DNA of 64,000 bases, taken from the NCBI GenBank assembly GCA_927362715.1, contig CAKMIX010000002.1:62001-126000 (forward strand), in the 5' to 3' direction. The position numbers and the translations under genes are program-made. This document shows, piece after piece, positions 34,755 through 44,271 of the stretch. The notes beneath the pieces were generated by a model. The model saw only the letters and a list, made by a program, of their open reading frames with translations, was not told the DNA's origin and searched no databases. Within the stretch, counting starts at the first letter, position 1; every line of letters begins with the position of its first letter. The DNA comes from an uncultured Clostridia bacterium (GTDB taxonomy: Bacteria; Bacillota; Clostridia; Oscillospirales; Acutalibacteraceae).

Positions 34755-35837
34755 ATGCTGTTTTATCTTTTGGCATTTTTGATGGTCGCTTTTTTGATCG
34801 CGGCCAATTTGCGGCCGCAGCAGCGCACGCTTCCGCACAAAAGGCCGTTTTTGACGGCAGACCGGCTCAGTGTTATGCTGGTCTGCCTGATCCTGTTTTT
34901 GATCCTGGCGTTGCAGGACGCCTACGCCAACGCCGACTTGATGAGCTATTATACGCGGTATAGGAGCCTGCAAAATTACAGCTTCCAAAGTTTTCTGCGC
35001 CAGCTTGCGGACATGAAGGACCCGGTCTATTATTTGGCAGGGTATCTGTTCGGAAAGCTCGGTTTGAATTTTTATGTGTGGAAAGCCTTCATTTCGTTTG
35101 TTTTTGTGCTCGGGCTCTACAAGCTGGTCTTGTACCATTCCGCCAATATATACGTCAGCTTCATCGCGCTGTTGTCCTTGGGGCTTTACGGCTTTGCGTT
35201 CAGCGGCCTGCGCCAGACGATGGCGTTCGGGATCCTTTTCTTTGCATATCCTTATCTTAAAAACCGCAAATTGCTGCGGTTCATTCTGGTCGTGGTGTTG
35301 GCCGCCCTGTTCCACAGTACGGCGCTGATCTTCCTTGCGGCGTACCCGATCTATCGCTTGAATTTGCGGCTTCGCAACATCCTGATCCTCTTGGCGATCG
35401 GCGGCGTGGTGCTGCTCAACGCCAATCCGATTGCAAATTTGTATTTGCAGCTGACGGGCACGGATGAAATATACGCCGAGTATCTGGAAAGCGGCAATGT
35501 CCTGAGTGTGTCGGGCATTATCATTTCCGGCAGCATTTGGCTGTTCTGCACGGTCTTTTTAAGCCGAAGAAACGCGAGCAAGTTTGATGAGCATCTATGC
35601 AATCTTTCCCTGTTAGCGTTGTTCGGCCGCATCCTTTCCACGGTTTGGTTCGCGGAGTTTTTCCGCGTCTCCATGTATTTTTCCATTTTCGAATTTCTGA
35701 TGATTGCCGACGCGTGCGCGAGCAAAGAAAAAAGCAGCTTTGTGGTCCGCGTGAAGACCGCGGGCGTCTCGCTGGTGTTGGTCGCGTATTATCTGATGTC
35801 GCCTTCGCTCAACATTATGAGCTATGTTTTGCGGTAA
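34755..35837 (+). CDS. EpsG family protein, probable polysaccharide polymerase
   Basis: 360 residues with about ten membrane segments. The early loop (QDAYANADLMSYYTRYR) and helix pattern match EpsG/O-antigen polymerase-like proteins that join flipped repeat units outside the membrane. It is the only polymerase candidate in the locus. GAGGTGAG precedes ATG 34755. It overlaps no neighbour; the pyruvyl transferase start follows after 25 bases. Confidence 0.8.
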   Translation: MLFYLLAFLMVAFLIAANLRPQQRTLPHKRPFLTADRLSVMLVCLILFLILALQDAYANADLMSYYTRYRSLQNYSFQSFLRQLADMKDPVYYLAGYLFGKLGLNFYVWKAFISFVFVLGLYKLVLYHSANIYVSFIALLSLGLYGFAFSGLRQTMAFGILFFAYPYLKNRKLLRFILVVVLAALFHSTALIFLAAYPIYRLNLRLRNILILLAIGGVVLLNANPIANLYLQLTGTDEIYAEYLESGNVLSVSGIIISGSIWLFCTVFLSRRNASKFDEHLCNLSLLALFGRILSTVWFAEFFRVSMYFSIFEFLMIADACASKEKSSFVVRVKTAGVSLVLVAYYLMSPSLNIMSYVLR

Positions 35838-35862
35838 CCGCGATTGGTTAGGAGATGGGCAT

Positions 35863-37089
35863 TTGCAACAGGATAAGGTCAAGATCGGGATCCTCTCGCA
35901 TTATTATCACAGCGTGAATTACGGCGGCAACCTGCAGGCATACGCGCTTTGCAGATTCCTGCAAACGCATTTCTCCGGGGTGCAGGCCGAACAGGTTTCG
36001 TACGACATCCGGAAAAATGCGAAAAAGCCGCGGCGGCAGGCGCAGCTTTCCGTCGGCAGGGTGCTTCGAAAGCTCCGTACGGTTCTGCAAAATAAGCTGT
36101 ACGCCAAAACGAAGGCGGAGGAAAACCGAGCGATCCGGCTTCGCGAAAAGGCGATCTTAGAGTTTAACACCAAAAGCATCCCGCACAGCGCGGAAGTCTA
36201 TGACGCTGCGAATATCGCGCAGTGCGTGCCGCAGTACGACGTCTTTATCACCGGCAGCGACCAGGTCTGGCACCCGAATGCGGTTTGCCCCGCCTACCTT
36301 TTGTCCTTCGTCGACGGTGCAAAGAAGCCCAAGCTCTCTTATGCCGCGAGTATTTCCAAACCGGATTTGAATGAAGCACAGCTGCAAATGTTCCGCGAGG
36401 CGTTGCGGGATTATCAAGCGGTCTCCGTGCGCGAAGCGGACGCCGTTCGGCTGCTTTCCGGCGTGGCGCCGACCACCCCGGTACAGGTCCTCGACCCGAC
36501 CATGCTGTTGACCGCCGCCGAATGGAAAACGGTGGCTGCGCCGCGAAAAATCGAAGACCCGTACCTGTTCTGCTATTTCCTCGGGGACGACACCCGGCAG
36601 CGCAAGCTGGCAGCAGACTTTGCAAAAGAAAAGGGCCTGCAGATCGTAACGCTGCCGTACCTTTTGGGAAAATACCGCAAATGCGATGCCAAATTCGGCG
36701 ATACACGGCTGTTTGATGTTTCCGTATCGGACTTTTTGTCTTTGATCGAATTCGCGGATTTCGTGTGTACGGACAGCTTCCACGCTGTGGTTTTTTCCCT
36801 GCTTTTTGAAAAAGACTTTTTTGTATTTGAACGTGCCGGGGCAAAGGGCGCCGGCACCCGTGTGCACAGCCTTCTGTCGCTTTTTGATCTGGAAGAGCGC
36901 TTCTGCAGTTCCCTCAAGACCATGCAGACGTCATACCTTGCGGGGCTTTCTCCGGTCGATTATGCCAAACCGTTTGAGAAATTTAAAGACCGCAAGGCAT
37001 TTTCCGTAAGGTTCTTAGAGACGGCCCTGCGCGGGGCGAGGGAAAGCGGCAGACCCGACCTTGCTTCGGATGCCGCGAACAAGGATTGA
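35863..37089 (+). CDS. Polysaccharide pyruvyl transferase family protein
   Basis: 408 residues of the CsaB/WcaK family, which add ketal-linked pyruvate from phosphoenolpyruvate to sugars. Signature segments are VNYGGNLQAYAL at the start, FITGSDQVWHPN, and FVCTDSFHAVVFSLLF. TTG 35863 follows TTAGGAGA; a longer frame would begin inside the EpsG gene. It supplies a negative charge to the polymer. Confidence 0.85.
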   Translation: MQQDKVKIGILSHYYHSVNYGGNLQAYALCRFLQTHFSGVQAEQVSYDIRKNAKKPRRQAQLSVGRVLRKLRTVLQNKLYAKTKAEENRAIRLREKAILEFNTKSIPHSAEVYDAANIAQCVPQYDVFITGSDQVWHPNAVCPAYLLSFVDGAKKPKLSYAASISKPDLNEAQLQMFREALRDYQAVSVREADAVRLLSGVAPTTPVQVLDPTMLLTAAEWKTVAAPRKIEDPYLFCYFLGDDTRQRKLAADFAKEKGLQIVTLPYLLGKYRKCDAKFGDTRLFDVSVSDFLSLIEFADFVCTDSFHAVVFSLLFEKDFFVFERAGAKGAGTRVHSLLSLFDLEERFCSSLKTMQTSYLAGLSPVDYAKPFEKFKDRKAFSVRFLETALRGARESGRPDLASDAANKD

Positions 37090-37097
37090 AAGAAGAA

Positions 37098-38636
37098 ATG
37101 CGTATGAAATTGAAGATCCATCAGCTGAAATCCGGTGTGTTTTTGACCTATTGCACCCAGGGCGTGCATATTTTGACCGGCCTTTTGTATACGCCGATCA
37201 TGCTGCGCTTACTTGGGCAGAGCGAATATGGTCTTTACCAGCTGGTATCTTCTGTCGTTTCGTATTTAAGCCTTCTGAGCTTAGGCTTTTCGACCGGGTA
37301 TATTCGCTTTTATTCCCGTTATAAAATTCAGGATGATGAAAAAGGCATTGCGAAACTCAACGGGATGTATGCGGTGATCTTTACCGTTATTACGATCGTC
37401 TGTCTGTTGTGCGGCGGCGTTATGGTCTGGCGGGCGGATCTGGTTTTCGGCACGGGGTTGAGCGCGGCAGAGCTGGAAAAAGCGAAGATCCTGATGGCGA
37501 TGATGGTCTTTAATTTGGCGATCACTTTCCTGAACAGCGTCTTTTCCAGCCACATTTCCGCGCAGGAAAAATTCTTCTTCCTGAAGCTGGTTGAATTCTT
37601 CCGCGCGCTTTTGAACCCCTTTATGGCGCTGCCGCTTTTGATCCTCGGCTACGGTTCCGTGGGCATGGTGGCAGTCACATCATTTTTGACGGTGTTCTCG
37701 TTCGCATTGAACATTTTCTATGCCCGGAAAAAGCTGCAAATGCAATTTGACTTTTCGAAGTTCGATTTTAAGCTGTTCCGGGAAATGGGCGCTTTCACGT
37801 TCTTTATTTTCATCAACATGGTCACAGATCAGATCAACTGGAGTGTCGACAAGTTCCTGCTCGGGCGCATGATGGGTACAGTCGCGGTGGCGGTCTACGG
37901 TGTCGCGAGCCAGCTGAACACCATGTACTTAAACCTGTCCACGGCGGTTTCATCCGTGTTTGTGCCGCGGGTCAACCGTCTGGCGATCCAAGAGTCGAAA
38001 GAGGACGAATTGATCCGGCTGTTTTCACGCGTCGGCAGGATCCAGTTCTTGATCCTGGCGTTGGTTTTGTCCGGCTATGCCGTTTTCGGGCGGGAGTTTG
38101 TCCGCCTGTGGGCGGGCGACGGGTATGAGGAGGCTTACAGGATCGGTCTGATTCTGATGACGCCTGTCACCGTGCCGCTGATCCAGAATATCGGGATCGA
38201 GATCCAGCGCGCCCGCAATCTCCACAAGGCAAGATCGGTCGTGTATCTGCTGATCGCAGTTGGGAACGTTTTTGTGAGTATTCCGTTGATCCGTATCTGC
38301 GGGGGCACCGGCGCGGCGCTCGGTACGGCGATCTGTCTGATCCTTGGGAATGTCCTGTTCATGAATTTCTATTATCGCTATAAGATGAAACTGGACATGG
38401 GCTTTTTCTGGAAGGAGATCGGCAAGCTGATCCCACCGATCGCGATCGCTGCCGCGCTGGGCTTTACAGTCACGCATTTCGTGCCGTGCAGCGGATGGGT
38501 GGAGCTGTTCGTGTATATCGCTGTGTACGTGCTGGTCTATGCCGCTCTTGTCTGGCTTTTCGGCATGGATACATCTGAAAAAGATCTTGTGCGCGTGCCG
38601 CTTGGAAAAATACGGAGGCTGTTATGCAGGAAATAA
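37098..38636 (+). CDS. Oligosaccharide flippase (Wzx type), copy 1
   Basis: About 512 residues, 12-14 membrane helices, MOP superfamily. It moves lipid-linked repeat units across the membrane. The N-terminus contains LLYTPIMLRLLGQSEYG. It is clearly paralogous to the flippase at 39939: both share LLYTP-MLR-LGQ-EYGLY, SLGFS--YIRFY-RYK and GIEIQRA. ATG 37098 was chosen; ATG 37104 is an alternative. Its end overlaps the next gene by 13 bases. Confidence 0.9.
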   Translation: MRMKLKIHQLKSGVFLTYCTQGVHILTGLLYTPIMLRLLGQSEYGLYQLVSSVVSYLSLLSLGFSTGYIRFYSRYKIQDDEKGIAKLNGMYAVIFTVITIVCLLCGGVMVWRADLVFGTGLSAAELEKAKILMAMMVFNLAITFLNSVFSSHISAQEKFFFLKLVEFFRALLNPFMALPLLILGYGSVGMVAVTSFLTVFSFALNIFYARKKLQMQFDFSKFDFKLFREMGAFTFFIFINMVTDQINWSVDKFLLGRMMGTVAVAVYGVASQLNTMYLNLSTAVSSVFVPRVNRLAIQESKEDELIRLFSRVGRIQFLILALVLSGYAVFGREFVRLWAGDGYEEAYRIGLILMTPVTVPLIQNIGIEIQRARNLHKARSVVYLLIAVGNVFVSIPLIRICGGTGAALGTAICLILGNVLFMNFYYRYKMKLDMGFFWKEIGKLIPPIAIAAALGFTVTHFVPCSGWVELFVYIAVYVLVYAALVWLFGMDTSEKDLVRVPLGKIRRLLCRK

Positions 38637-39793
38637 CGGAACGGACCAAATGCACCGGCTGTCACGCTTGTTTAAGCGCCTGCCCGAGCCGCTGCATCAC
38701 GATGCAGCCGGATGAAGCCGGATTTCTGTATCCGTCGATCGACGCGCTGCGGTGTACGGATTGCGGTTTGTGTAAAAAGGCGTGCCCCGTCGAGCAGGAA
38801 TATGTTGGGGAAAAAGCGCTTGCGGCATATGCCTGTATCGCAAATGACGAAGCAGTTCGGGCAAAAAGCTCATCAGGCGGCATGTTTACGCTGCTTGCTT
38901 CCGAAGTGCTGCACCGGGGCGGCGTGGTTATCGGCGCCGCCTGGGACGACGAAGGGCAGCTTATCCATATGGTTGTGCAAAAGGAAGCGGATCTCCCAAA
39001 GCTGCAAGGCTCCAAATACCTGCAAAGCCGCATCGGCAATGTATTGAAAGAGACAAAAGCGTTCCTCGAAGCAGGTCGGACGGTCTATTTCTCAGGTACG
39101 CCCTGCCAGATCGGGGGCTTGAAGGCCTATCTTCGCAAACCGTATCCCAACCTGATCTGTCAGGACATCATCTGCCACGGCGTCCCTTCCCCCAAGACAT
39201 GGTCGAAATATCTGGCATATGTCTGTGAAACGAGCGGGAAAATCCCGGCGGAACTCTGTGCGCCGGAATTTCGCAACAAAGACCACGGTTGGCTGGGCTA
39301 CCGGCTGAAGATTGGTTTTTCGGACGGCACTTCTGTGAGCAGAGCCAAAGGGGAAGACCTGTATATGCAGGCGTTTTTAAACAACTACGGCCTGCGGCCG
39401 TCCTGTTATAATTGTCATTTTAAATCCGCGGAACGCGAAAGCGACATCATGCTTGCCGATTTCTGGGGCGTGGATAAAATTTTGCCGCAGATGTTCGACG
39501 ACAAGGGCACTTCACTCGTTCTTGTGTATTCCGAAAAGGGAAAAGCTCTGTTTGACAGCGTAAAGGCACACATGGCGTGTGCGGCGGTCGACCCGAGCGC
39601 AGCGCTCGCCTATAATGCATCCGCCTGCCAATCGGCGGCAAAGCCGAAGCAAAATGAACTGTTTTTGCGCGCGGTGGAGTCGTCGCGCTTTGATACGGCT
39701 GTACACACGGTTTTGAAAAAAAGCGCAGCCGCGCGTCTGCAAAAGAAGGCGCGGAGCCTTTTGCGGCGCGCGAAAACCAAGCTTTGCCGATAA
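38624..39793 (+). CDS. Coenzyme F420 hydrogenase/dehydrogenase beta-subunit family protein (FrhB-like)
   Basis: 389 residues. Two N-terminal ferredoxin motifs (CTGCHACLSACP and CTDCGLCKKACP, about 10-55) precede an FrhB-type domain with SSGGMFTLLA, FSGTPCQIGGLKAYL and ICHGVPSPKTW, and a late Cys pair region CYNCHFKSAERES. Such proteins are recurrent beside pyruvyl transferases in capsule loci; their reaction is unknown but probably redox on a sugar or decoration precursor. Its start lies inside the flippase end. Confidence 0.85.
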   Translation: MQEITERTKCTGCHACLSACPSRCITMQPDEAGFLYPSIDALRCTDCGLCKKACPVEQEYVGEKALAAYACIANDEAVRAKSSSGGMFTLLASEVLHRGGVVIGAAWDDEGQLIHMVVQKEADLPKLQGSKYLQSRIGNVLKETKAFLEAGRTVYFSGTPCQIGGLKAYLRKPYPNLICQDIICHGVPSPKTWSKYLAYVCETSGKIPAELCAPEFRNKDHGWLGYRLKIGFSDGTSVSRAKGEDLYMQAFLNNYGLRPSCYNCHFKSAERESDIMLADFWGVDKILPQMFDDKGTSLVLVYSEKGKALFDSVKAHMACAAVDPSAALAYNASACQSAAKPKQNELFLRAVESSRFDTAVHTVLKKSAAARLQKKARSLLRRAKTKLCR

Positions 39794-39840
39794 ATGCGGC
39801 GCATTTATACACCGATCGCAGACCGCGGCGCTGCGCCAAG

Positions 39841-39869
39841 TTGATTTTTTATCTAAAATTTGGTAAACT
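39841..39869 (+). promoter_or_regulatory. Internal promoter before the second flippase
   Basis: TTGATT (39841-39846), a 17-base spacer and TAAACT (39864-39869) lie in the only long gap (145 bases) of the polysaccharide operon. It would allow separate expression of the distal eight genes. Confidence 0.6.
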
Positions 39870-39938
39870 ATATATATTCGGCATTTTCCGCGCACAGGAT
39901 ACAGCGCAATTTTGTGAGATGAAGCACGAGGAACCGGA

Positions 39939-41501
39939 ATGAGAAGGTTAAACAATTCCAATGAACTGAAGATCGGCGCGTTCCTGTCTTATGTCCAGAC
40001 CGGTGCACAGATTTTGGTGGCGCTGTTGTATACACCCGTGATGCTTCGTATCCTCGGGCAGAACGAATACGGGCTGTACAACACGATCTCGTCCACCATC
40101 AGCATGTTGAGCGTTCTGAGCCTTGGGTTCTCCAATGCGTACATTCGTTTCTATGCCCGGTATAAGGTCAATGAGGAAAAGGAAAAGATCGAGCGCTTAA
40201 ACGGGCTTTTCCTTCTGGTGTATTTCATCATCGGCATCATTGCCTTTTTGTGTGGGCTGTATCTTTCGTTCAATCTGAAACTGGTTTTTGACGAGGGCCT
40301 GACCGCCGAAGAGCTCGAAAAAGCGAAAATCATGATGATCCTTTTGGCATTGAACCTCGGGATCTCTTTCCCCATGAGCACCTTTACGTCTTATATCAAC
40401 GCGCATGAGCGGTTTTCCTTTATCTATGCCATCAATATCGTCAAGATCGTTTGCAGCCCGTTTGTGCAGATCCCGCTTTTGCTGATGGGCTTCGGCGCCG
40501 TGGGTATGACGGCGGTGATCTTCGCTTTCAATATGTTTGTGAATTTGGCGGAGGTCATCTATTCCATCAAAAAGCTGAATTTCCGCATGAAGCTTGGGCA
40601 CTGGGAAAAGGGGCTTTTCAAAAGCCTGTTCCTGTTCTCAAGCCTTATCGCGATCAATGTGATCGTCGATCAGGTCAACAACAGCTTGGACAGCGTCCTG
40701 CTCGGGCGCTTCTGCGGCACGGCGGAGGTGGCGGTGTATTCCATCGGCGCGACCTTCTGCGGCTATTACACGATTTTTTCCACTTCGATCTCCACCGTTT
40801 TTATCCCGCGCATCCATAAAATCGTCAATTCTGTGCAGGATAAATTGGAGCAGAACCGCCAGCTCACCGAGATTTTTATCAAGGTCGGGCGTATCCAGTA
40901 TTTGGTCCTTGCGCTGGTGTGTTCGGGCTTTATCGTGTTTGGCCGGGCCTTTATTGCCCTGTGGGCGGGCGAAGGCTACGAAGCGTCTTACTGGGTCGCG
41001 CTGTGCCGGATGGTACCTGCAACGGTGGCGTTGATCCAAAACGCCGGCATCGAGATCCAGCGGGCGAAAAATGTCCACCAATATCGTGCGTATTCCATGA
41101 TCGTCATGGCGTTAGTCAATTTGGTGCTGACGATCTTTTTGTGCCAGCGCTGGGGTGCTGTCGGCGCATCCGCTGCAACGGGCATTGCGGCGATCTTGTG
41201 TGACCTGTTCTTGCTCAACTGGTTTTATTATAAGAAAACGGGGATCAATGTTTTCCGCTTTTGGAAAAATATTTTGCGCCAAAGTGCCGGGCTGATCGTG
41301 CCGTGCATCTGTGGGTTTTTCATTGCGCGGTATGCCTCCATGCAGTCTTACATCACGCTGGCGCTTTGGATCGTAGTTTACGCTGCCGTATATGTTCTGA
41401 ACATTTGGTTCCTTTCCATGAATCGCAGTGAAAAGGATCTGGTGCTCGGCGTCGTGAACCGTTTCACCTCCAAGCTCAAAAAGAAGGGGAATACGCAATG
41501 A
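39939..41501 (+). CDS. Oligosaccharide flippase (Wzx type), copy 2
   Basis: 520 residues, MOP superfamily, 12-14 membrane helices, paralogous to the flippase at 37098. Position after an internal promoter and directly before a CDP-polyol phosphotransferase-like gene suggests it may move a second or modified lipid-linked unit. ATG 39939 is preceded by GAGGAACCGGA. The stop overlaps the next ATG (ATGA). Confidence 0.9.
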   Translation: MRRLNNSNELKIGAFLSYVQTGAQILVALLYTPVMLRILGQNEYGLYNTISSTISMLSVLSLGFSNAYIRFYARYKVNEEKEKIERLNGLFLLVYFIIGIIAFLCGLYLSFNLKLVFDEGLTAEELEKAKIMMILLALNLGISFPMSTFTSYINAHERFSFIYAINIVKIVCSPFVQIPLLLMGFGAVGMTAVIFAFNMFVNLAEVIYSIKKLNFRMKLGHWEKGLFKSLFLFSSLIAINVIVDQVNNSLDSVLLGRFCGTAEVAVYSIGATFCGYYTIFSTSISTVFIPRIHKIVNSVQDKLEQNRQLTEIFIKVGRIQYLVLALVCSGFIVFGRAFIALWAGEGYEASYWVALCRMVPATVALIQNAGIEIQRAKNVHQYRAYSMIVMALVNLVLTIFLCQRWGAVGASAATGIAAILCDLFLLNWFYYKKTGINVFRFWKNILRQSAGLIVPCICGFFIARYASMQSYITLALWIVVYAAVYVLNIWFLSMNRSEKDLVLGVVNRFTSKLKKKGNTQ

Positions 41502-42628
41502 GTTCTGCCAAAGAAGCGGTGCGGGGGATACTGCAAAAGCTGCCGCTGCCGACCAAAAGGATCATTCTGTTTGAAAGCACCCCAACCCTTACCGACAACA
41601 CCAAAGCTGTGTTTGACGAGCTGGTTCGCCGCGGCTGGAATGAGACCTACGAGTTTGTGTGGATCACCTCCGAACCTGCGGAACGCTTTGCGGACGTCCG
41701 TATTCCAAACGTTCGCTTTGTACCGCGATCGGACGACGCGCAGTTCAAAACACTCACGTTCCAGGCGCGCGTGCAGTTGATGTGCAACGAGGTGCTCGCC
41801 AAACGCACCGGCCGCCAGTTTACTTTGTATCTTGCGCACGGCTGTGCGCTCAAGGACGTGCGCGGGACATACGAACTTCCCGAAAGCATTGACTATGCGT
41901 TGTCCGTTTCCCCGTATATGGCGCAGTATGACGCTCAGAACCTCGGCTATCCGGCGGAAAAAATGCTGCCCCTCGGGTACCCGCGCAACGACGAGCTGTT
42001 CGGTGAGCGGCTGCCTTTGCGGGCGCTGTTCCCGGATTCGGATTTTGAAAAGGCGATCTACTGGATGCCGACCTATCGTCAGCACAAAAACGGTTTGGTG
42101 CATTCCGACATCTCCATGCCCATCTTGTATACCGAGGAGATCGCCCGCGAGATCAATGCCTGCGCGGCGAAAAACGGTGTGCTGCTGATCGTCAAGCCGC
42201 ATTTTGCGCAGGATGTATCCAAGCTTAAAACGATGGACCTCAGCCACCTGCGGTTCATCGACAATGCGTTTTTAGAGCAAAACGGGATTTCCAACTATGC
42301 GCTGCTGCGCAGTGTGGATGCGCTGTTGTCGGATTACTCGTCGGTCTATTATGACTATCTTTTGACCGACCGGCCCATCGGGCTTTGCTGGGATGATTTT
42401 GCCGAATACAGCGCGCGCGAAGGCTTCCTGTTGGATCCGCAGGACATCCTTGCGGGCGGCGTCAAGATCTATACGTCGAAAGATCTGTGCGCGTTTGTGG
42501 AAAGCGTAGCAAAGGGTGAGGATCTGCTGCAGGCGGAGCGCCGCGCGATCCGTGACCGTGTGCATACCTATACGGACTCGAACGCCACGGCCCGCGTTGC
42601 GGACTATATCGAGCAATACCTGCGTTAA
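41498..42628 (+). CDS. CDP-glycerol glycerophosphotransferase family protein
   Basis: 376 residues of the TagB/TagF-type family, which transfer polyol-phosphate from CDP-glycerol or CDP-ribitol. The N-terminal MSSAKEAVRGILQKLPLPTKRIILFEST is typical. Motifs with conserved His and Glu/Asp include LAHGCALKDV, GYPRNDEL, WMPTYRQHK, KPHFAQD and LLSDYSSVYYDYLL. It is shorter than TagF polymerases, so it likely adds one or few polyol-phosphates. The cytidylyltransferase-kinase fusion immediately downstream could make its CDP-donor. Confidence 0.88.
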   Translation: MSSAKEAVRGILQKLPLPTKRIILFESTPTLTDNTKAVFDELVRRGWNETYEFVWITSEPAERFADVRIPNVRFVPRSDDAQFKTLTFQARVQLMCNEVLAKRTGRQFTLYLAHGCALKDVRGTYELPESIDYALSVSPYMAQYDAQNLGYPAEKMLPLGYPRNDELFGERLPLRALFPDSDFEKAIYWMPTYRQHKNGLVHSDISMPILYTEEIAREINACAAKNGVLLIVKPHFAQDVSKLKTMDLSHLRFIDNAFLEQNGISNYALLRSVDALLSDYSSVYYDYLLTDRPIGLCWDDFAEYSAREGFLLDPQDILAGGVKIYTSKDLCAFVESVAKGEDLLQAERRAIRDRVHTYTDSNATARVADYIEQYLR

Positions 42629-42662
42629 AATAAACGGACTGTAAAGGGAATAGGGGAGTCGC

Positions 42663-44246
42663 ATGAATATCGCCATGATCATGAGCGGCGGCGTCGGAAA
42701 ACGGTTCGGCACGCTGCTGCCCAAGCAATACACTCTGATCCACGGCCGGCCGGTCATTGATTATGTGATCGACGCCTGCCGCGAGGCAAAAGCCGTGGAT
42801 AAAATCGTGGTCGTCTGTGACCCGCAGTGCGTGCAGTTCAGCGCTGAGCTGTCCGCCGGCGATATTGAGATCGCGCCGAACGGCAGCGAGCGGTGCTATT
42901 CCCTGCAAAACGGGCTGGAATTTATTCAAGAGCACTACAACTGCGACAACGTCTGTATCCTCGACGCGGTCGCGCCGTTCGTCTATCCGGAACTGATCGA
43001 CGAATACTTTGCCCGCCTGACGGAATATGACTGCGTGATCACCTGCCAAAAGATCACGGGGGAGCTTGGCAATTACGACTATGCGATCTTGGATCGCAAC
43101 AACTACTATATCAGCCAGTCGCCCGAGGCATTCCGCTTCAGCCTGCTGATGCGGTATTTCGATCCGGAATTCCCGTCGTCCGAGCTTGCAAACCAGCTTC
43201 CCGCGGACACCAAGCGCTATCTCAATTTTGAATTCAAGAACAATCTCAAGATCACCTATGATTTTGAGTTGAAGTATGCCGAGCACATGATCGCCTATTT
43301 TCGCGAGCGCTACCGGCGCAGCGTGAAGGTGTATGAAAAAGAGGTGTTCATCACCGAGGGCCTGCAAGCCTACCTTTTGCGCACACAGCCTAAAGAGACG
43401 AACGAATGGCTCATGCACGTGGCCGAAAACTACCCCCGGCTTGCCGAAAAGTGGGAGATCACCTCCTTTATTGCCAACCAAACCAGCCGCTACGGGCTGG
43501 TATTGCTTGCACAAAGCGCACGCTTCGGCGACGTGATCGTTAAGCTGATCCCGCCGTTCGTCGAGCGGTATGCCAATGAAAAAAGCTGCTATCTTGCCTT
43601 GTCAAACACGTTCATGTGCAGGCTTTGCGACTGCGACGACGCCGCGAACGCACTGCTGCTTGAGCGCGTAAAGCCGGGCGATTATGCGCGCTTTGAAGAC
43701 AATTTGCTGCTTACACGCTTTTGGGACAACGTTTTCGCCGGCGTCGCGCCTGCGCAGGCGGATCAGGGTGAGGATTACCGCGCGGGGCTGTATGCGCGCC
43801 TGCAAAGCGCCGAGAAACTGCCGTATTGCAGTGCGCCGATCGCAAAGCATCTGCAACTTGCCGCCGCGCTTTATGAACGCTGTTTTGCAAAGGAAACGAT
43901 GTATCTCATCCACGGCGATCTTCATGAATACAACATCCTCAAAGGGGCAAACGGCTATGTGGCGGTCGATCCGATCGGCTTCTGCGCACCGCTGGCATTT
44001 GAAACGTCGCGCTTCATTCGCAACGATGTGCTGCGCAACGCAAAATTCGGCACGACCGCGCGGCTTTCCCTGCTGTTCGACTACTTCGGCAGATGGCTCC
44101 CCGTCGAACAGGTGCAGGCGGCGCTGTATATTGATTTGAGTGTTACCACATACAATTCGGTGTATGAAAACGAGACCCCGCGCGAGACCGAGCGTATGCT
44201 CGCACTTTTGGATACGGTGCGTGCGGGGCTTGCTCACAACGAATAA
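42663..44246 (+). CDS. Fusion of IspD/TarI-like cytidylyltransferase and aminoglycoside phosphotransferase-like kinase
   Basis: 527 residues. Residues about 1-230 form a nucleotidyltransferase of the IspD/TarI type: the signature MSGGVGKRFG...LPKQY (7-23), NGSERCYSLQNGL (73-85) and ILDAVAPFV (99-107). Residues about 260-527 form an APH(6)/hydroxyurea-type kinase fold with the Brenner motif HGDLHEYN (417-424) and VAVDPIG, the metal-binding Asp. A kinase plus cytidylyltransferase on one chain would phosphorylate a small alcohol and convert it to a CDP-alcohol, the donor for the neighbouring glycerophosphotransferase-like enzyme. That coupling is inference. GGGGAG precedes ATG 42663. Confidence 0.8.
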   Translation: MNIAMIMSGGVGKRFGTLLPKQYTLIHGRPVIDYVIDACREAKAVDKIVVVCDPQCVQFSAELSAGDIEIAPNGSERCYSLQNGLEFIQEHYNCDNVCILDAVAPFVYPELIDEYFARLTEYDCVITCQKITGELGNYDYAILDRNNYYISQSPEAFRFSLLMRYFDPEFPSSELANQLPADTKRYLNFEFKNNLKITYDFELKYAEHMIAYFRERYRRSVKVYEKEVFITEGLQAYLLRTQPKETNEWLMHVAENYPRLAEKWEITSFIANQTSRYGLVLLAQSARFGDVIVKLIPPFVERYANEKSCYLALSNTFMCRLCDCDDAANALLLERVKPGDYARFEDNLLLTRFWDNVFAGVAPAQADQGEDYRAGLYARLQSAEKLPYCSAPIAKHLQLAAALYERCFAKETMYLIHGDLHEYNILKGANGYVAVDPIGFCAPLAFETSRFIRNDVLRNAKFGTTARLSLLFDYFGRWLPVEQVQAALYIDLSVTTYNSVYENETPRETERMLALLDTVRAGLAHNE

Positions 44247-44271
44247 ATCATCGGACAAGGAGAGAAATGCG

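Noticed and set aside
42663..44246. Reading the fusion as an antibiotic resistance kinase.
   Set aside because: The kinase half is joined to a cytidylyltransferase and sits in a surface polymer operon next to a CDP-polyol enzyme; metabolism explains it better than resistance.
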